In this document: positions 15,860-25,011 of the stretch, piece after piece
How positions within the stretch are numbered: the stretch's first letter is position 1
Layout of the letters: each line of letters begins with the position of its first letter
Assembly (NCBI GenBank): GCA_021828195.1
Contig: JAKASQ010000003.1
Coordinates: 1 to 64,000, forward strand
From: Thermoplasmata archaeon
GTDB lineage: Archaea > Thermoplasmatota > Thermoplasmata > Lutacidiplasmatales > UBA184
Length of the DNA: 64,000 nucleotides
Reading direction: 5' to 3'
The notes under the pieces: generated by a model
What the model was told of the DNA's origin: nothing
The model's database searches: none
Seen by the model: only the letters and a program-made list of their open reading frames with translations
Made by a program: the position numbers and the translations under genes

Positions 15860-18096
15860 CGGACCCCTGTGCCCGCGGGCAGTTCCGTGGACGGCCGGAT
15901 CGGGCCCCCCGGACGGAAGGCGAGCACCGTCCCGCGGTCGGCGCCGGGGGCGGCCAACCGAACGATCACCATCGAGCCCCGTGGCCAGGTTCCCTCGACT
16001 TCGACACGACGCCCTCCGATATCAATCCGCGACGTGGTCTCGTTCTCCGAGCCCTCGACGCGGCCGACGATGAGTGGGGTCTTCGCCAACTCCTCGATCG
16101 TGATGACCGGCGCGTCCGCGGTGGTCCCGTCGATGATCGTACCCGGTGCGATCCCCTCCGGGGGCGCCAGCAGCACGACGATCTCCCCCGCCTCGGCCGC
16201 GAGTACCATGCCCTGGCTGGTGATGCGGCGGATCGTACGGGGGGCCAGATTCGCGAGGACCGTGACGCGTCGCCCTTCGAGCTCCTCGGGAGCGTAGTGG
16301 GCCCTCATCCCGGCGACGATCGTTCTCAGCGTCTCCTCACCGAGGTCCACCCCGAGCACGTAGAGCCGGTCCGCATCGGGATGGGGAGCGACTGAACGGA
16401 TGGTGCCCGCCCGGATCGCGAGGGGAGGGGCGCTTGCGGGGGTCGGCACCGATGCCGGGTCGGGAGGAACCGTTCGTCCCGTCCGGGGGAACAACGGTCG
16501 GATCTCTCCCAGAGGCTGCCCGGTCGTGAGCGGCTCGAGCGCCCGGTCCCACTCTCCCGGATTCGGCCCGGAGGAGAATCCGAGCATCCGATGGACCTCG
16601 GCCGACGAAAACGGCAGCACCGGCGAGAGCCACGTCGCGATCGCGCGGATCGACGCGAGGGCGTCGTGCAGCGCTTGCGCGCGTGCTGCGCCCGACACCG
16701 CCCAGGGGCGGGCTTCGTGGAACCTGCGGTTCGCTTCGCGTACTTCTCCGAGCGCGAGGTCGAGCGCCTCCTTCAGTTGTACCCGCTCGTACCGTTCGGT
16801 GATCTGTTCGTGCACGGAGCCGAGATGCGAGCCGATGCTCGAATGGCCCTCGGGAATCTTGCCGTGGCATCGATCTCGAACGAGGACGAGGGTGCGCTGA
16901 ACGAGATTGCCGTACTGATTCGAGAGGATCTCCTCGCTGACCCGATGAAACTCGTCCCAGTCGAACTCGGTGTCGTGGTTCTGGGGTGCGAGCAGCGCCG
17001 CGTAGAATCGGATGACGTCCGGCGCATAGCGCGAGAGCAACGACGGGATGAACACATCGAGCTCGGCCGGCCGGGATTTCGAGATCTTCTTGCCAGCGAT
17101 GAGCAGCCACTCGTTGGCCGGAACGTCGTACGGTAGCACGTACGTGCCGAGCCCGATGAGGATCGCCGGCCAGATGATCGTGTGGAAGAACTTGTTGTCC
17201 TTCCCCACGAAGTAGTATTGGCGCACGGGCTCATGGGCGTCCCAGAACCGGTGCCACGCCTCGGGCCGATCGGAGCGGATCGCCCATTCCCGGGACGCCG
17301 AGAGGTAGCCGATGACCGCCTCGAACCAAACGTAAAATCGCTTGGAGCCGTAGCCATCGAGAGGGATCGGAACGCCCCATTCGAGATCGCGGGTGATCGG
17401 GGTGGGATGGAGCCCCTCGTCGAGGAAGTTCTGCGCCACCCGCCGCGTACCCGGTCTCCAGTGCGTCTGTCGATCGAGGTACTCGGCGAGCTTCGGCTGG
17501 AGCTGGTCGAGTCCGAGGTAGAAGTGCTCGCTCGGGCGGAACTCTGCGGGAGTCCCACACAACGAGCATCGGGGCGATCCGAGCGTCGTCGCGTCCATCG
17601 GTCGTCCGCACCGATCGCACTCGTCCCCCCGGGCCTCCTCGAACCCGCAGTTCGGGCACGTTCCGACCAGGTAACGATCGGGCAGGAACCGCCCGTGCTT
17701 GGGGCAGTACGGGCTCTCCTCCGTTCGACGGTGGATGTAGCCCCGCTCCAACAGGAGAAGGAACACCTCGTCGACCGTGCGTTCGTGATTGGCGGTGTGC
17801 GTGGTCGTGTACGTGTCGAACGTGAACCCCAACCGCTCGAAGGAGGAGCGGTGGATCTCGTGGTAGCGGTTCGCGACCGCCTCCGGGCCGATCCCTTCCG
17901 CTTCCGCGCGAACCAGCGTGGGAGTCCCGTGCATGTCGGATCCCGAGACAAAGAGGACCTCGTTTCCCCGAAGGCGATGATACCTCGCGAAGGTGTCGCC
18001 GGGGAGGTACGCTCCGGCGAGATGGCCGATGTGGAACGGGCCGTTCGCGTACGGCCAGGCCACCGCGACGAGGACTCGGGGCATCTCACCCTCCAA
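15856..18096 (-). CDS. metG: Methionyl-tRNA synthetase with C-terminal tRNA-binding domain
   Basis: This class I enzyme of 746 residues charges tRNA-Met. HIGH is at residues 22-25 and the KMSKS loop reads KISKS at 337-341. A zinc-binding knuckle domain has four CxxC-type pairs (about residues 131-180). The anticodon-binding helical domain follows. After a proline-rich linker near 540-555 there are two further parts: an EMAP/Trbp111-type OB-fold (about 557-650) and a short C-terminal segment. The start at 18096 lies about 28 nt from a TATA-like sequence near 18124, consistent with a leaderless message; an internal ATG at 18084 is the alternative. Confidence 0.92.
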   Translation of the reverse strand: MEGEMPRVLVAVAWPYANGPFHIGHLAGAYLPGDTFARYHRLRGNEVLFVSGSDMHGTPTLVRAEAEGIGPEAVANRYHEIHRSSFERLGFTFDTYTTTHTANHERTVDEVFLLLLERGYIHRRTEESPYCPKHGRFLPDRYLVGTCPNCGFEEARGDECDRCGRPMDATTLGSPRCSLCGTPAEFRPSEHFYLGLDQLQPKLAEYLDRQTHWRPGTRRVAQNFLDEGLHPTPITRDLEWGVPIPLDGYGSKRFYVWFEAVIGYLSASREWAIRSDRPEAWHRFWDAHEPVRQYYFVGKDNKFFHTIIWPAILIGLGTYVLPYDVPANEWLLIAGKKISKSRPAELDVFIPSLLSRYAPDVIRFYAALLAPQNHDTEFDWDEFHRVSEEILSNQYGNLVQRTLVLVRDRCHGKIPEGHSSIGSHLGSVHEQITERYERVQLKEALDLALGEVREANRRFHEARPWAVSGAARAQALHDALASIRAIATWLSPVLPFSSAEVHRMLGFSSGPNPGEWDRALEPLTTGQPLGEIRPLFPRTGRTVPPDPASVPTPASAPPLAIRAGTIRSVAPHPDADRLYVLGVDLGEETLRTIVAGMRAHYAPEELEGRRVTVLANLAPRTIRRITSQGMVLAAEAGEIVVLLAPPEGIAPGTIIDGTTADAPVITIEELAKTPLIVGRVEGSENETTSRIDIGGRRVEVEGTWPRGSMVIVRLAAPGADRGTVLAFRPGGPIRPSTELPAGTGVR

Positions 18097-18156
18097 CGCC
18101 GTGCGAACGAAGGCGGAGCGTAAGCCTTTCTGCCGACGGCGGCGGAGTGACGGCGG

Positions 18157-18164
18157 CTTTATCG
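18157..18164 (+). promoter_or_regulatory. TATA-like box of thyX
   Basis: CTTTATCG is centred about 28 nt before GTG 18189. This spacing supports a leaderless start at that GTG rather than at the earlier in-frame GTG at 18147. Confidence 0.4.
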
Positions 18165-18188
18165 GACCCCTCGCCGTCCCGCGTCATC

Positions 18189-19097
18189 GTGCCGACCGAA
18201 CCGCCTCGCATGAGCCGCCCGAGCGTCCCGGACGCCGATCGGGAAATCGGGGTTCGCCACCCGGTGCTGCTCCACGGCTACGTCGTCCTCGTCGACTACA
18301 TGGGGAACGACAATGCGATCGTTCAGGCGGCGCGGGTCTCCTACGGACCGGGCACGAAGACCGTTCGGGACGACCGCGGGTTGATCCGTTATCTGATGCG
18401 CCATCGCCACACCACGCCGTTCGAGATGGTCGAGTTCAAGTTCCTCGTCCGGCTCCCGATCTTCGTCGCACGCCAGTGGGTGCGCCACCGCACGGCGTCC
18501 TTGAACGAGATCAGCGCCCGGTACTCCGTCCTCGAGGAGGAGTACGAGATCCCCGTTCCCGAGGAGGTTCGCCATCAGTCCAGCCGCAACCGCCAGGGCC
18601 GGGGCGATCCCTTGCCCGAGGAAGCGGTCGCATCGTTCCGTGGGGATCTCGATCGGGTCTCCCGCGACGCGTACGCGTCGTACCAGCGCGCGCTGGAAGC
18701 CGGCGTGGCGCGGGAGACCGCTCGGCTGCTGCTCCCCGTCGCCTTCTACACGCAATGGTACTGGAAGATCAACCTGTACAACCTATTCCACTTCCTGTCG
18801 CTCCGCCTCGACCCGCACGCACAGGAGGAGATCCGGCTGTACGCGGCCGAGCTTGCGAAGATCGGCCGGTTGGTCTGTCCCGTCGCGTTCGAAGCGTTCG
18901 ACGAGTTCCAGATCGGAGCCGTCGGGCTCGGTCGACGGGAACAGCGGGCCCTCCGCCTCCTGCTCGAGGGGTCGACGCCCGACGCCGCGTGCGCTGTGGC
19001 CGGTCTTCCCCTCTCCCGGGAAGACGGCAAGCCGATGACCACCGGCGAGGGCGTGGAGTTCCTAGAGAAGCTGGCCCGCCTTCGCGAAGCGCTCTGA
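18189..19097 (+). CDS. thyX: Flavin-dependent thymidylate synthase ThyX
   Basis: ThyX converts dUMP to dTMP using methylene-tetrahydrofolate and FAD/NADPH. The signature RHRTASLNEISARYS (RHRx7S) is complete, and the FAD-binding HRHTTPFEM precedes it. This protein of about 302 residues is slightly longer than many relatives because of a C-terminal extension after residue 240. Start choice: GTG 18189 fits the TATA spacing; ATG 18210 would give a tighter N-terminus. Its folate cofactor could connect to the MetF-like enzyme at 52 kb. Transcribed divergently from metG. Confidence 0.92.
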   Translation: MPTEPPRMSRPSVPDADREIGVRHPVLLHGYVVLVDYMGNDNAIVQAARVSYGPGTKTVRDDRGLIRYLMRHRHTTPFEMVEFKFLVRLPIFVARQWVRHRTASLNEISARYSVLEEEYEIPVPEEVRHQSSRNRQGRGDPLPEEAVASFRGDLDRVSRDAYASYQRALEAGVARETARLLLPVAFYTQWYWKINLYNLFHFLSLRLDPHAQEEIRLYAAELAKIGRLVCPVAFEAFDEFQIGAVGLGRREQRALRLLLEGSTPDAACAVAGLPLSREDGKPMTTGEGVEFLEKLARLREAL

Positions 19098-19149
19098 CTC
19101 GCGCCCGTCGTCGAGCGGGACCCGGTGTCGATGCCGACCCGCGAGCCCG

Positions 19150-20340
19150 TCAGAACCGTGGAGAGTCGCCCGCCTCCAGGGTGAACCCCGGACGCGGAGC
19201 GAAGGGTGGATAGGGTACGTGGAAGCGATCGGGCCGTACGACGCGCAGCTCTTCATCGGCGCGTGAACCGGGTCCATCGGCGATCCGATCGGCGAGGCGG
19301 CGAGCTACGCCACCGGCGCGCATCACGCCGAAGCCATTGAACCCGGTCATGGCGTACAGTCCCGGCGCGCCGGGAACCTCTCCGACGAGGGGTCGGCGAT
19401 CCGGGGTGGCCGTGCATACTCCCGCCCACGCCGCGATCATCTCGGAGTCCGCCCACCCCGGGAACCGGTCGCTGAACACCGCGGCAAGGTGGGTCCGGAA
19501 GCGCTCGTCCCCGCTCGCGACGAATCGCTCGGGATCCGCCTCGATGAGCTCGGTGCCGTCTCCCGCGAGGATGCGGCCGGGACCCTCCGGCCGGGCGTAG
19601 ACATCGGTATCGACATCGTGTCCGGTCGGAAAGACCTCGGGAGGCGCCTGCGGGGGCCGAAGCGTCGCGGCTTGCGTCCGATACGGCACGAGCGGGAGCG
19701 GATGGCCGAGGTCCGCGAACAGGCGCTTCGACCAAGCGCCGGCCGCGACGACCGTGGATTCGGCGTCCCAGCGCTCTTCGCCAAGTTCCAGTACCGGTCG
19801 TCCGCCCGGGCCGATGGTCCCGGCCCGTCCCAGATGGAATTCGACTCCCGCCTGTCGGGCTCCTTCGACGTACAGCTCGGCGATCGCGCTCGGGGTGACC
19901 ACCGCGTCGTGGCGGCTATAGATCGCCGCGCGCACATCCTCGAATCGACCCCACGGCATCCAGCGCGAGAGCTCCGAGGGTCCGACCGCCTTCACGTCCA
20001 CCTGCCAGGATCGCAGTCGCTCGACCGCTTCGAGAAGCACCGCCGCGGCGACCGGATCCTTCGTCCAGCGCACGAAGCCGTTTTCGGAGTACGCGTCGGG
20101 CCGATGACGTCGGGCCAGCGCCCGGTACTCCGCATGCGCCTCGCGTGTCACTTCGACGTCCCATTCGTTCCAGAGCTGCTCGGTCACCACACCGCCGGCT
20201 CGCCCGGTCGCCCCGGCGGCCGGTGTGCGGGGATCGTACACGCCGATTGATCCCACCTTGCGCCGCGCGAGATGGTAGGCGAGCGAACAGCCCGCGATGC
20301 CGGCACCGAAGATCAGGACGGCGAGGCGCTCTCGGGGCAC
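19150..20340 (-). CDS. DAO-family FAD-dependent oxidoreductase
   Basis: This 396-residue flavoprotein of the D-amino-acid/glycine/sarcosine oxidase family has a dinucleotide-binding motif (IFGAGIAGCSLAYHLARR) and a family second motif (GATGRAGGVVTEQLW). The C-terminal GLYAMTGFNGFGVMRAGG closes the FAD site. It would oxidise an amino or imino acid, or a related C-N compound. It ends close to the convergent thyX and precedes no obvious pathway partner, so the substrate is unknown. Confidence 0.8.
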   Translation of the reverse strand: MPRERLAVLIFGAGIAGCSLAYHLARRKVGSIGVYDPRTPAAGATGRAGGVVTEQLWNEWDVEVTREAHAEYRALARRHRPDAYSENGFVRWTKDPVAAAVLLEAVERLRSWQVDVKAVGPSELSRWMPWGRFEDVRAAIYSRHDAVVTPSAIAELYVEGARQAGVEFHLGRAGTIGPGGRPVLELGEERWDAESTVVAAGAWSKRLFADLGHPLPLVPYRTQAATLRPPQAPPEVFPTGHDVDTDVYARPEGPGRILAGDGTELIEADPERFVASGDERFRTHLAAVFSDRFPGWADSEMIAAWAGVCTATPDRRPLVGEVPGAPGLYAMTGFNGFGVMRAGGVARRLADRIADGPGSRADEELRVVRPDRFHVPYPPFAPRPGFTLEAGDSPRF

Positions 20341-20364
20341 GGGCCGGTCGAGGCGCCGGGGAGG

Positions 20365-21294
20365 TTAATACTGAGGTTTCGCCCGCTCGTAGGCATCCCG
20401 CAAGGATTGCGTGTCGACGTGGGTGTAGATCTGGGTCGTCGCCACCGAGGCGTGGCCGAGCAGTTTCTGAATGAACCGGATGTCACAGCCCCGGGCGAGC
20501 AGCGTCGTGGCGAGCGTGTGTCGCAGCATGTGCGGAGTGACCCGGCGGGGGATCTCTGCCGTGCGCGCGCACTCCCGGACGATCCGCTCGACCGTGACCG
20601 GGCCGACCGGAAAGAGCCGGGTCCCTTCACCGCCGGTGGTCGCCCGGTCCGCTAGATAGCGGTCGACGGCGGCCCGCGCGCGGTCGTCCATCACCACCTC
20701 CCGGTCCTTGTCTCCCTTTCCCGAGCGGACGTGAAGGATGTTGCGCTCGAGCTCGACATCCTCGAGCTGGAGGTGGCACAGTTCCCCGACCCGCAGCCCG
20801 CAGAAGGCGAGCACGTGCACGATCGCACTGTCCCGGGGGGACCGGGCCGCGGCCTGGAACAGTCGGTGCGTCTCCTCCTCGGAGAGGTACCGCGGGAGCC
20901 GTTCCGGCCGGCGGGGCAGTTCCTGGTGATCCGCGACGGTGAGTCCGAACGTCCGGAACAGACACGTCAGCCCTCGGATCGTCGTGTAGAGGGAATTCTT
21001 CGAGTAATGGCGCTGCAGGACGAGGTGCTCCCGGAAGAGGTCGATGTCCCGCTCGGTGACCTCGTCGAGCGGCTTTGGGACCCGGGCGAGGAACATCCGC
21101 GCGATATGGGTGTACTGCTTGATCGTGCACGGGCTCCGTTCCTGGGCCCGAAGGCTCCGGACAAACTGCTCGACGATCCTCTCGGTGGAGAAGCGACTCC
21201 CGGGTTCGTCGGGGACCGGCGCGAGGGCCGGTCGGGGCATGGCCCGCGGCATCGATCCGGCCCGGGGAAGCCGGGCGAGCGCAGCGGAGCCCAT
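20365..21294 (-). CDS. xerA: XerA-type tyrosine recombinase
   Basis: This tyrosine recombinase has an N-terminal SAM-like core-binding domain (RSLRAQERSPCTIKQYTHIARMF) and a C-terminal catalytic domain. The catalytic residues are visible: R in FCGLRVGEL, K in the beta-hairpin near SGKGDKDRE, HMLRH, LGHASVATT and the nucleophile Y in QIYTHV. Length and layout fit the archaeal chromosome-dimer resolvase XerA rather than a virus integrase, and no attachment site or mobile element is adjacent. I chose ATG 21294, about 30 nt downstream of the TATA-like GATTATTA; the longer frame to 21438 overlaps the divergent gene's promoter. Confidence 0.85.
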   Translation of the reverse strand: MGSAALARLPRAGSMPRAMPRPALAPVPDEPGSRFSTERIVEQFVRSLRAQERSPCTIKQYTHIARMFLARVPKPLDEVTERDIDLFREHLVLQRHYSKNSLYTTIRGLTCLFRTFGLTVADHQELPRRPERLPRYLSEEETHRLFQAAARSPRDSAIVHVLAFCGLRVGELCHLQLEDVELERNILHVRSGKGDKDREVVMDDRARAAVDRYLADRATTGGEGTRLFPVGPVTVERIVRECARTAEIPRRVTPHMLRHTLATTLLARGCDIRFIQKLLGHASVATTQIYTHVDTQSLRDAYERAKPQY

Positions 21295-21319
21295 TGTCGG
21301 CGCGTAGGTCCCCGTTCGC

Positions 21320-21328
21320 CTAATAATC
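21320..21328 (-). promoter_or_regulatory. TATA-like box of xerA
   Basis: On the minus strand GATTATTAG is the only AT-rich patch in the divergent spacer and lies about 30 nt from ATG 21294. It supports the short, nearly leaderless start of the recombinase. Confidence 0.45.
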
Positions 21329-21387
21329 GTATGCGCGCAATGGCAGAGCCCGACCCGGCGTTCGGCTCCGGAACGCCGCTCGCTCCT

Positions 21388-21394
21388 CAAATAG
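21388..21394 (+). promoter_or_regulatory. TATA-like box of the tRNA thiolation gene
   Basis: CAAATAG is centred 25 nt before GTG 21416, matching a leaderless start for the thiolation enzyme. Confidence 0.4.
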
Positions 21395-21415
21395 CCCGGG
21401 AAGGATACGCCCCGC

Positions 21416-22357
21416 GTGCGGTGCTCTTCGTGCGACACCTCGGCGGTGATCGATCAGCCGTATGCGGGAGCCCACGCATGCGAGCGCCACTTCATCGAAG
21501 GGGTCGAGGAGCGCGTCCGCCGCGAGATCCATCGACAGCTTCCCCGATTCTCGGGCCGCACGATCGCCGTCGCTCTTTCCGGCGGAAAGGACTCCGCGAC
21601 CGCGCTCGCGCTCTCGCAGCGCTACTTCCTCCGGCGCCCTTCGGTGCGCGTGGTCGCGATCAGCGTGGACGAGGGGGTTGCCGGGTACCGAACGGCCACG
21701 CTCGAGGCGGCCCGCGCCCTGACCGAACGGCTCGGCGTCGAGCACCGGGTCGTGCGAGCCGAAGAGGAGCTCGAAATGACGACCGACCGGGCCGCCGAGC
21801 GGCTTCCCGGGACGGTGCCCTGCTCGTTCTGCGGGGTCTGGCGCCGCCGGCTGCTCAATCAAGGCGCCCGCGACGCGGGAGCCGACGTGCTCGTCCTCGG
21901 ATTCAACCTCGATGATCTCGCGCAGACGATCCTGATGAACCTCGTCCGCGGGGACCTCGAGCGATTGGCTCGGATGGCGCCCCACCGGGGCCGTCAGCCC
22001 GGGCTCGTCCCCCGCATTGCGCCGCTTGCAGCGATCCCGGAACGGGAAGTGTACCTCTACGCGCGCCTGGCCGAGCTACCGTTCGACCATGGGGAGTGCC
22101 CGTACGCGGGGCGGGCGCACCGCAACGTCTTCCGGGAGGCTCTCTGGCGCCTGGAAGAAGCCACTCCGGGAACCCGCCAGGCGCTCCGGCGAACTCAGGA
22201 ACGCCTCGCCGACCTACTTCGGACCCGGGAGCCGGCCATCGCCCCCGATCGCTGCAGTTCTTGCGGTGAGCCGGCGAGCGGTCCACGCTGCCGGGCCTGT
22301 GAATTCTTGGAGCTCGTCCCCTCCCCACCCGCGTCGGTCGTAGGGGAACGCACGTGA
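21416..22357 (+). CDS. tRNA 2-thiolation enzyme, NcsA/TtuA (CTU1) family
   Basis: This 313-residue PP-loop ATPase adenylates tRNA uridine and replaces oxygen with sulfur. It has an N-terminal zinc finger (CSSC and a later CERH), the ATP-binding VALSGGKDSATAL near residue 52, a cysteine pair PCSFCGVWRRRLL, a further GECPY cysteine, and a C-terminal zinc finger (CSSCGEPASGPRCRAC). These are hallmarks of the TtuA/NcsA/Ctu1 group, which modifies U54 or wobble U34. GTG start with a TATA-like box 25 nt upstream. The stop overlaps the next gene's GTG start. Confidence 0.88.
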   Translation: MRCSSCDTSAVIDQPYAGAHACERHFIEGVEERVRREIHRQLPRFSGRTIAVALSGGKDSATALALSQRYFLRRPSVRVVAISVDEGVAGYRTATLEAARALTERLGVEHRVVRAEEELEMTTDRAAERLPGTVPCSFCGVWRRRLLNQGARDAGADVLVLGFNLDDLAQTILMNLVRGDLERLARMAPHRGRQPGLVPRIAPLAAIPEREVYLYARLAELPFDHGECPYAGRAHRNVFREALWRLEEATPGTRQALRRTQERLADLLRTREPAIAPDRCSSCGEPASGPRCRACEFLELVPSPPASVVGERT

Positions 22358-23262
22358 GCGATCCAGGATCCCCTCCGGCCGCCAGCGATCCGCGCCGGTC
22401 GATCGGGCGTCGAGTGTTCGTGGTGGGGGCCGGGATAATGGGGAGCGGGATCGCGGCGGAATGCGCGCTGCGCGGCTACTTCGTCACCCTCGAGGATACC
22501 ACCGAGGTCTTCGCGGAGCGCGGACGGGCGAACGCCCTGCGCGCCCTCGAGCATCAGGTGCGCAAAGGCCATCTCTCCGCCGCCGACGCAGCGGCCGCCG
22601 CGGCACGCATCGATCCAGCGATCGGGATGCGCCGGATCAGCTCGGCCGACATCGTCGTCGAAGCGGCGCCCGAGAATCTCGCGCTGAAGCGGGAGATCTT
22701 CCGCGAGATCGAGGCCGGCGCTGCACCCGACGCGCTCCTAGGGTCCAACACCTCCTCGCTTCCGATCACGTCGATCGGCCAGGACCTGAAAGACCCAGGG
22801 CGACTGGTCGGGATCCACTTCTTCAACCCGGTCCTCCAGATGGCCCTCGTCGAGATCATTCCGGGCCTGCGGACCCGGCCGGAGGAGGTGGCTCGCGCTC
22901 GGGAGTTCGCCCTCGCCCTCGGGAAGACGGTGGTCCTCTCGAAGGACACCCCGGGGTTCGTAACGACGCGCGCGCTGGCCGTCCTGGTGAACGAGGCGGC
23001 GTGGATGCTCTACGAAGGGGTCGCCACCGCAGAGGACATCGATACCGCCTACGTGCTCGGATTCCACCACCCCATGGGCCCTTTCGCTCTGATCGATCTT
23101 GTCGGGATCGACACCGCCGTATCGATACTGGATGTGCTCTGGGAGGGTTACCGGGACCCGAAATACCGGGTCTGCCCGCTCCTGAAATCGATGGTCGCGG
23201 CCGGTCGCCTCGGACGAAAGACCGGAGAGGGCTTCTTCCGGTATCCTGCGCCGGAGCCCTGA
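22354..23262 (+). CDS. 3-hydroxyacyl-CoA dehydrogenase
   Basis: This 302-residue NAD-dependent enzyme oxidises 3-hydroxyacyl-CoA, or reduces 3-oxoacyl-CoA, in fatty-acid or butyryl-CoA-type metabolism. The Rossmann motif VVGAGIMGSGIAAECALRGY is complete, and the catalytic region shows GSNTSSLPIT, the histidine in GIHFFNPV and DTPGFVTTRAL. The C-terminal dimer domain ends with GRKTGEGFFRY. There is no enoyl-CoA hydratase fusion. The GTG start overlaps the tRNA-thiolase stop, an unusual pairing of functions; no other beta-oxidation gene is in the window. Confidence 0.9.
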   Translation: MSDPGSPPAASDPRRSIGRRVFVVGAGIMGSGIAAECALRGYFVTLEDTTEVFAERGRANALRALEHQVRKGHLSAADAAAAAARIDPAIGMRRISSADIVVEAAPENLALKREIFREIEAGAAPDALLGSNTSSLPITSIGQDLKDPGRLVGIHFFNPVLQMALVEIIPGLRTRPEEVARAREFALALGKTVVLSKDTPGFVTTRALAVLVNEAAWMLYEGVATAEDIDTAYVLGFHHPMGPFALIDLVGIDTAVSILDVLWEGYRDPKYRVCPLLKSMVAAGRLGRKTGEGFFRYPAPEP

Positions 23263-23280
23263 GGCCCCAGGAGGGGGGCT

Positions 23281-23679
23281 CTACTTCGGTGGCGGCTCCG
23301 ACTCGGGGTCGGACCGCTTCCAGGACTGGGCCGAGATCGATTCGTAGACCGATTCCTCGGGGGCTCCGGCCGATCCCCCTGCCTCGGTCGCAGCGTGGAC
23401 CCGGTCCTTCCGCATGAGCCAGTAGTGGATTCTCCAGGACCGCCCCCGGGACACGGTCGCGTCCTCTTCTTCGCTCGTCAGCAGCCCGGCGTCCTCGAGC
23501 CAGTAGAACCGGTCCCGGTCCTCCTTCGAGAGCGTGTTGTCCAGCACTGAGTCCTCGTTACCGAAGTAGGCCATCACCATCTCGGCCGTCGCGCGCGCCT
23601 CCGAGGGCATGATCTTCCCCTGGGCGACGAGGGTGCGCTCGATTGCCCGGGTCAGCTCCTCCACGGTGATCAGGGGCAT
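23281..23679 (-). CDS. DUF6015 family protein
   Basis: This 132-residue protein starts MPLITVEELTRAIE and includes YFGNEDSVLDNTLSKEDRD and WRIHYWLMRKDRV, text typical of DUF6015 proteins common in Thermoplasmata. Function unknown; the acidic, helical composition with a small C-terminal beta region suggests a soluble regulatory or adaptor protein. I chose ATG 23679, with a TATA-like GTTATTGG near 23710, over the longer frame that runs into the divergent pus10 promoter. The last 30 residues are polar and low-complexity. Confidence 0.7.
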   Translation of the reverse strand: MPLITVEELTRAIERTLVAQGKIMPSEARATAEMVMAYFGNEDSVLDNTLSKEDRDRFYWLEDAGLLTSEEEDATVSRGRSWRIHYWLMRKDRVHAATEAGGSAGAPEESVYESISAQSWKRSDPESEPPPK

Positions 23680-23739
23680 GGGGACGTGGGCCGCAGGGCA
23701 CCGACACCAATAACCGTCGCTCGTCCGTGCGGCGTCACG

Positions 23740-23747
23740 CTTTAGTG
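23740..23747 (+). promoter_or_regulatory. TATA-like box of the pus10 operon
   Basis: CTTTAGTG is centred about 26 nt before GTG 23770, which suggests a leaderless transcript for pus10 and the genes behind it. Confidence 0.4.
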
Positions 23748-23769
23748 GCGTCCCGGGGTCGTCGCGGTC

Positions 23770-25011
23770 GTGATCGAAGCGTCGGTGCCGTTCGCTCCCC
23801 CGGAGGAGGCGGTGACCGCCGCGCGGTCGGCCGTCGCGCTCGGGCTGTGTGCCGATTGTTTCGGGCGCCTGTTCGGCCGCTTGGGTCACGGCCTGACGAA
23901 CCTCGAGCGCGCGGAGAGGCTCGCCTCGATGCTGGGAGGGGTGGACTTCGCGCCGGGTCCATCGTGCCGGCTCTGTGCGGGGGCGTTCGACCGTATCCCG
24001 GTGTGGGTCGAACGGATCGTCCGGGCCTCAGCGGGTTACGAGTGGCATCGGTTCACCTGTGGGTCCCGCTGGGAACCCGAGATCCTCGCGCGCGAGGAGG
24101 AGATCTGGAGGACGGTCGGTACCGGATGGGGCGAAAGCGCTCGTGCGGCGTTCAACCGGGAGCTCGGCAAGGCGATCGAGGCGCGGACCGGCGCCATCGG
24201 CGGTAGCGGCCCGGCCGATCTCGTCTTCCTCGCCGACCTCGAAGTGGGTCGCGTTGGGGTCACGGTCCTACCGCTGTACCTCCAAGGCCGGTATCGGAAG
24301 CTCGATCGGACCCTGCCGCAGACGCGGTGGCCGTGCCGCGCGTGCCACGGCCGGGGATGCGATCGCTGCCAAGGGACCGGGAAGACCTACTCCGAGAGCG
24401 TCGAGGAACTGGTCGCGGCGCCGGCGATCCGGGCCTCCGAGGCCGAGGAGAGTCGCTTCCATGGGATGGGCCGGGAGGATATCGATGCCCGCATGCTCGG
24501 TCGAGGGCGGCCGTTCGTCCTCGAACTCGTACGACCCCGGCACCGAACGATCGATCCGGCGGCGATCGCGGCGGCGATCGCCCAGGAAGCGGCCGGACGG
24601 GTCGAGGTGTCCGACCTTACGCTTGCCGAGGGGGCCGACGTGATCCGCGTGAAAGAGGCCTCTCCTGAGAAGAGTTACCGAGTCATCGTGGTCGGTGCCG
24701 TGGATGTGGCAAAGGTTAAGGAGGCATTGAAGCTCTTCCGCGGTCGCGCCATCGCCCAGCGCACCCCCACCCGCGTCGCACACCGCCGAGCCGACCGCGT
24801 TCGCACGCGTCGGATCGTCGAGGCGGAGCTCGTGGAAGGGGACACCGGGCGGTTCACGGTGCAACTACGAACCGAAGCCGGCACGTATGTCAAGGAATGG
24901 GTGGAAGGAGATGGCGGGCGCACCGATCCGAATCTGGCCGGGGTCCTGGGGGTCCCGCTGAAGGTTGAATCGCTCGACGTGCTCGAGATTCACGATGTCG
25001 AGGTCACATAG
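23770..25011 (+). CDS. pus10: tRNA pseudouridine synthase Pus10
   Basis: Pus10 makes pseudouridine at tRNA position 55 (and 54 in many archaea). The 413-residue protein has an N-terminal THUMP-containing region with cysteine pairs (LCADCFGRL, CRLCAG) that bind zinc. The catalytic domain has the aspartate in GREDIDARMLGRGRPF (about residue 240) and the C-terminal RTEAGTYVKEWVEGDGGRTDPN. A CRACHGRGCDRC-type second zinc loop lies near residue 190. It heads a dense operon with L21e (adjoining), rpo4, DUF655 and ksgA, an order conserved in many archaea. Confidence 0.93.
   Translation: MIEASVPFAPPEEAVTAARSAVALGLCADCFGRLFGRLGHGLTNLERAERLASMLGGVDFAPGPSCRLCAGAFDRIPVWVERIVRASAGYEWHRFTCGSRWEPEILAREEEIWRTVGTGWGESARAAFNRELGKAIEARTGAIGGSGPADLVFLADLEVGRVGVTVLPLYLQGRYRKLDRTLPQTRWPCRACHGRGCDRCQGTGKTYSESVEELVAAPAIRASEAEESRFHGMGREDIDARMLGRGRPFVLELVRPRHRTIDPAAIAAAIAQEAAGRVEVSDLTLAEGADVIRVKEASPEKSYRVIVVGAVDVAKVKEALKLFRGRAIAQRTPTRVAHRRADRVRTRRIVEAELVEGDTGRFTVQLRTEAGTYVKEWVEGDGGRTDPNLAGVLGVPLKVESLDVLEIHDVEVT

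Noticed and set aside
20365..21294. Tyrosine recombinase as integrase of a mobile element
   Set aside because: No attachment-site duplication, tRNA junction or phage/plasmid genes nearby; the protein fits the chromosomal XerA family.
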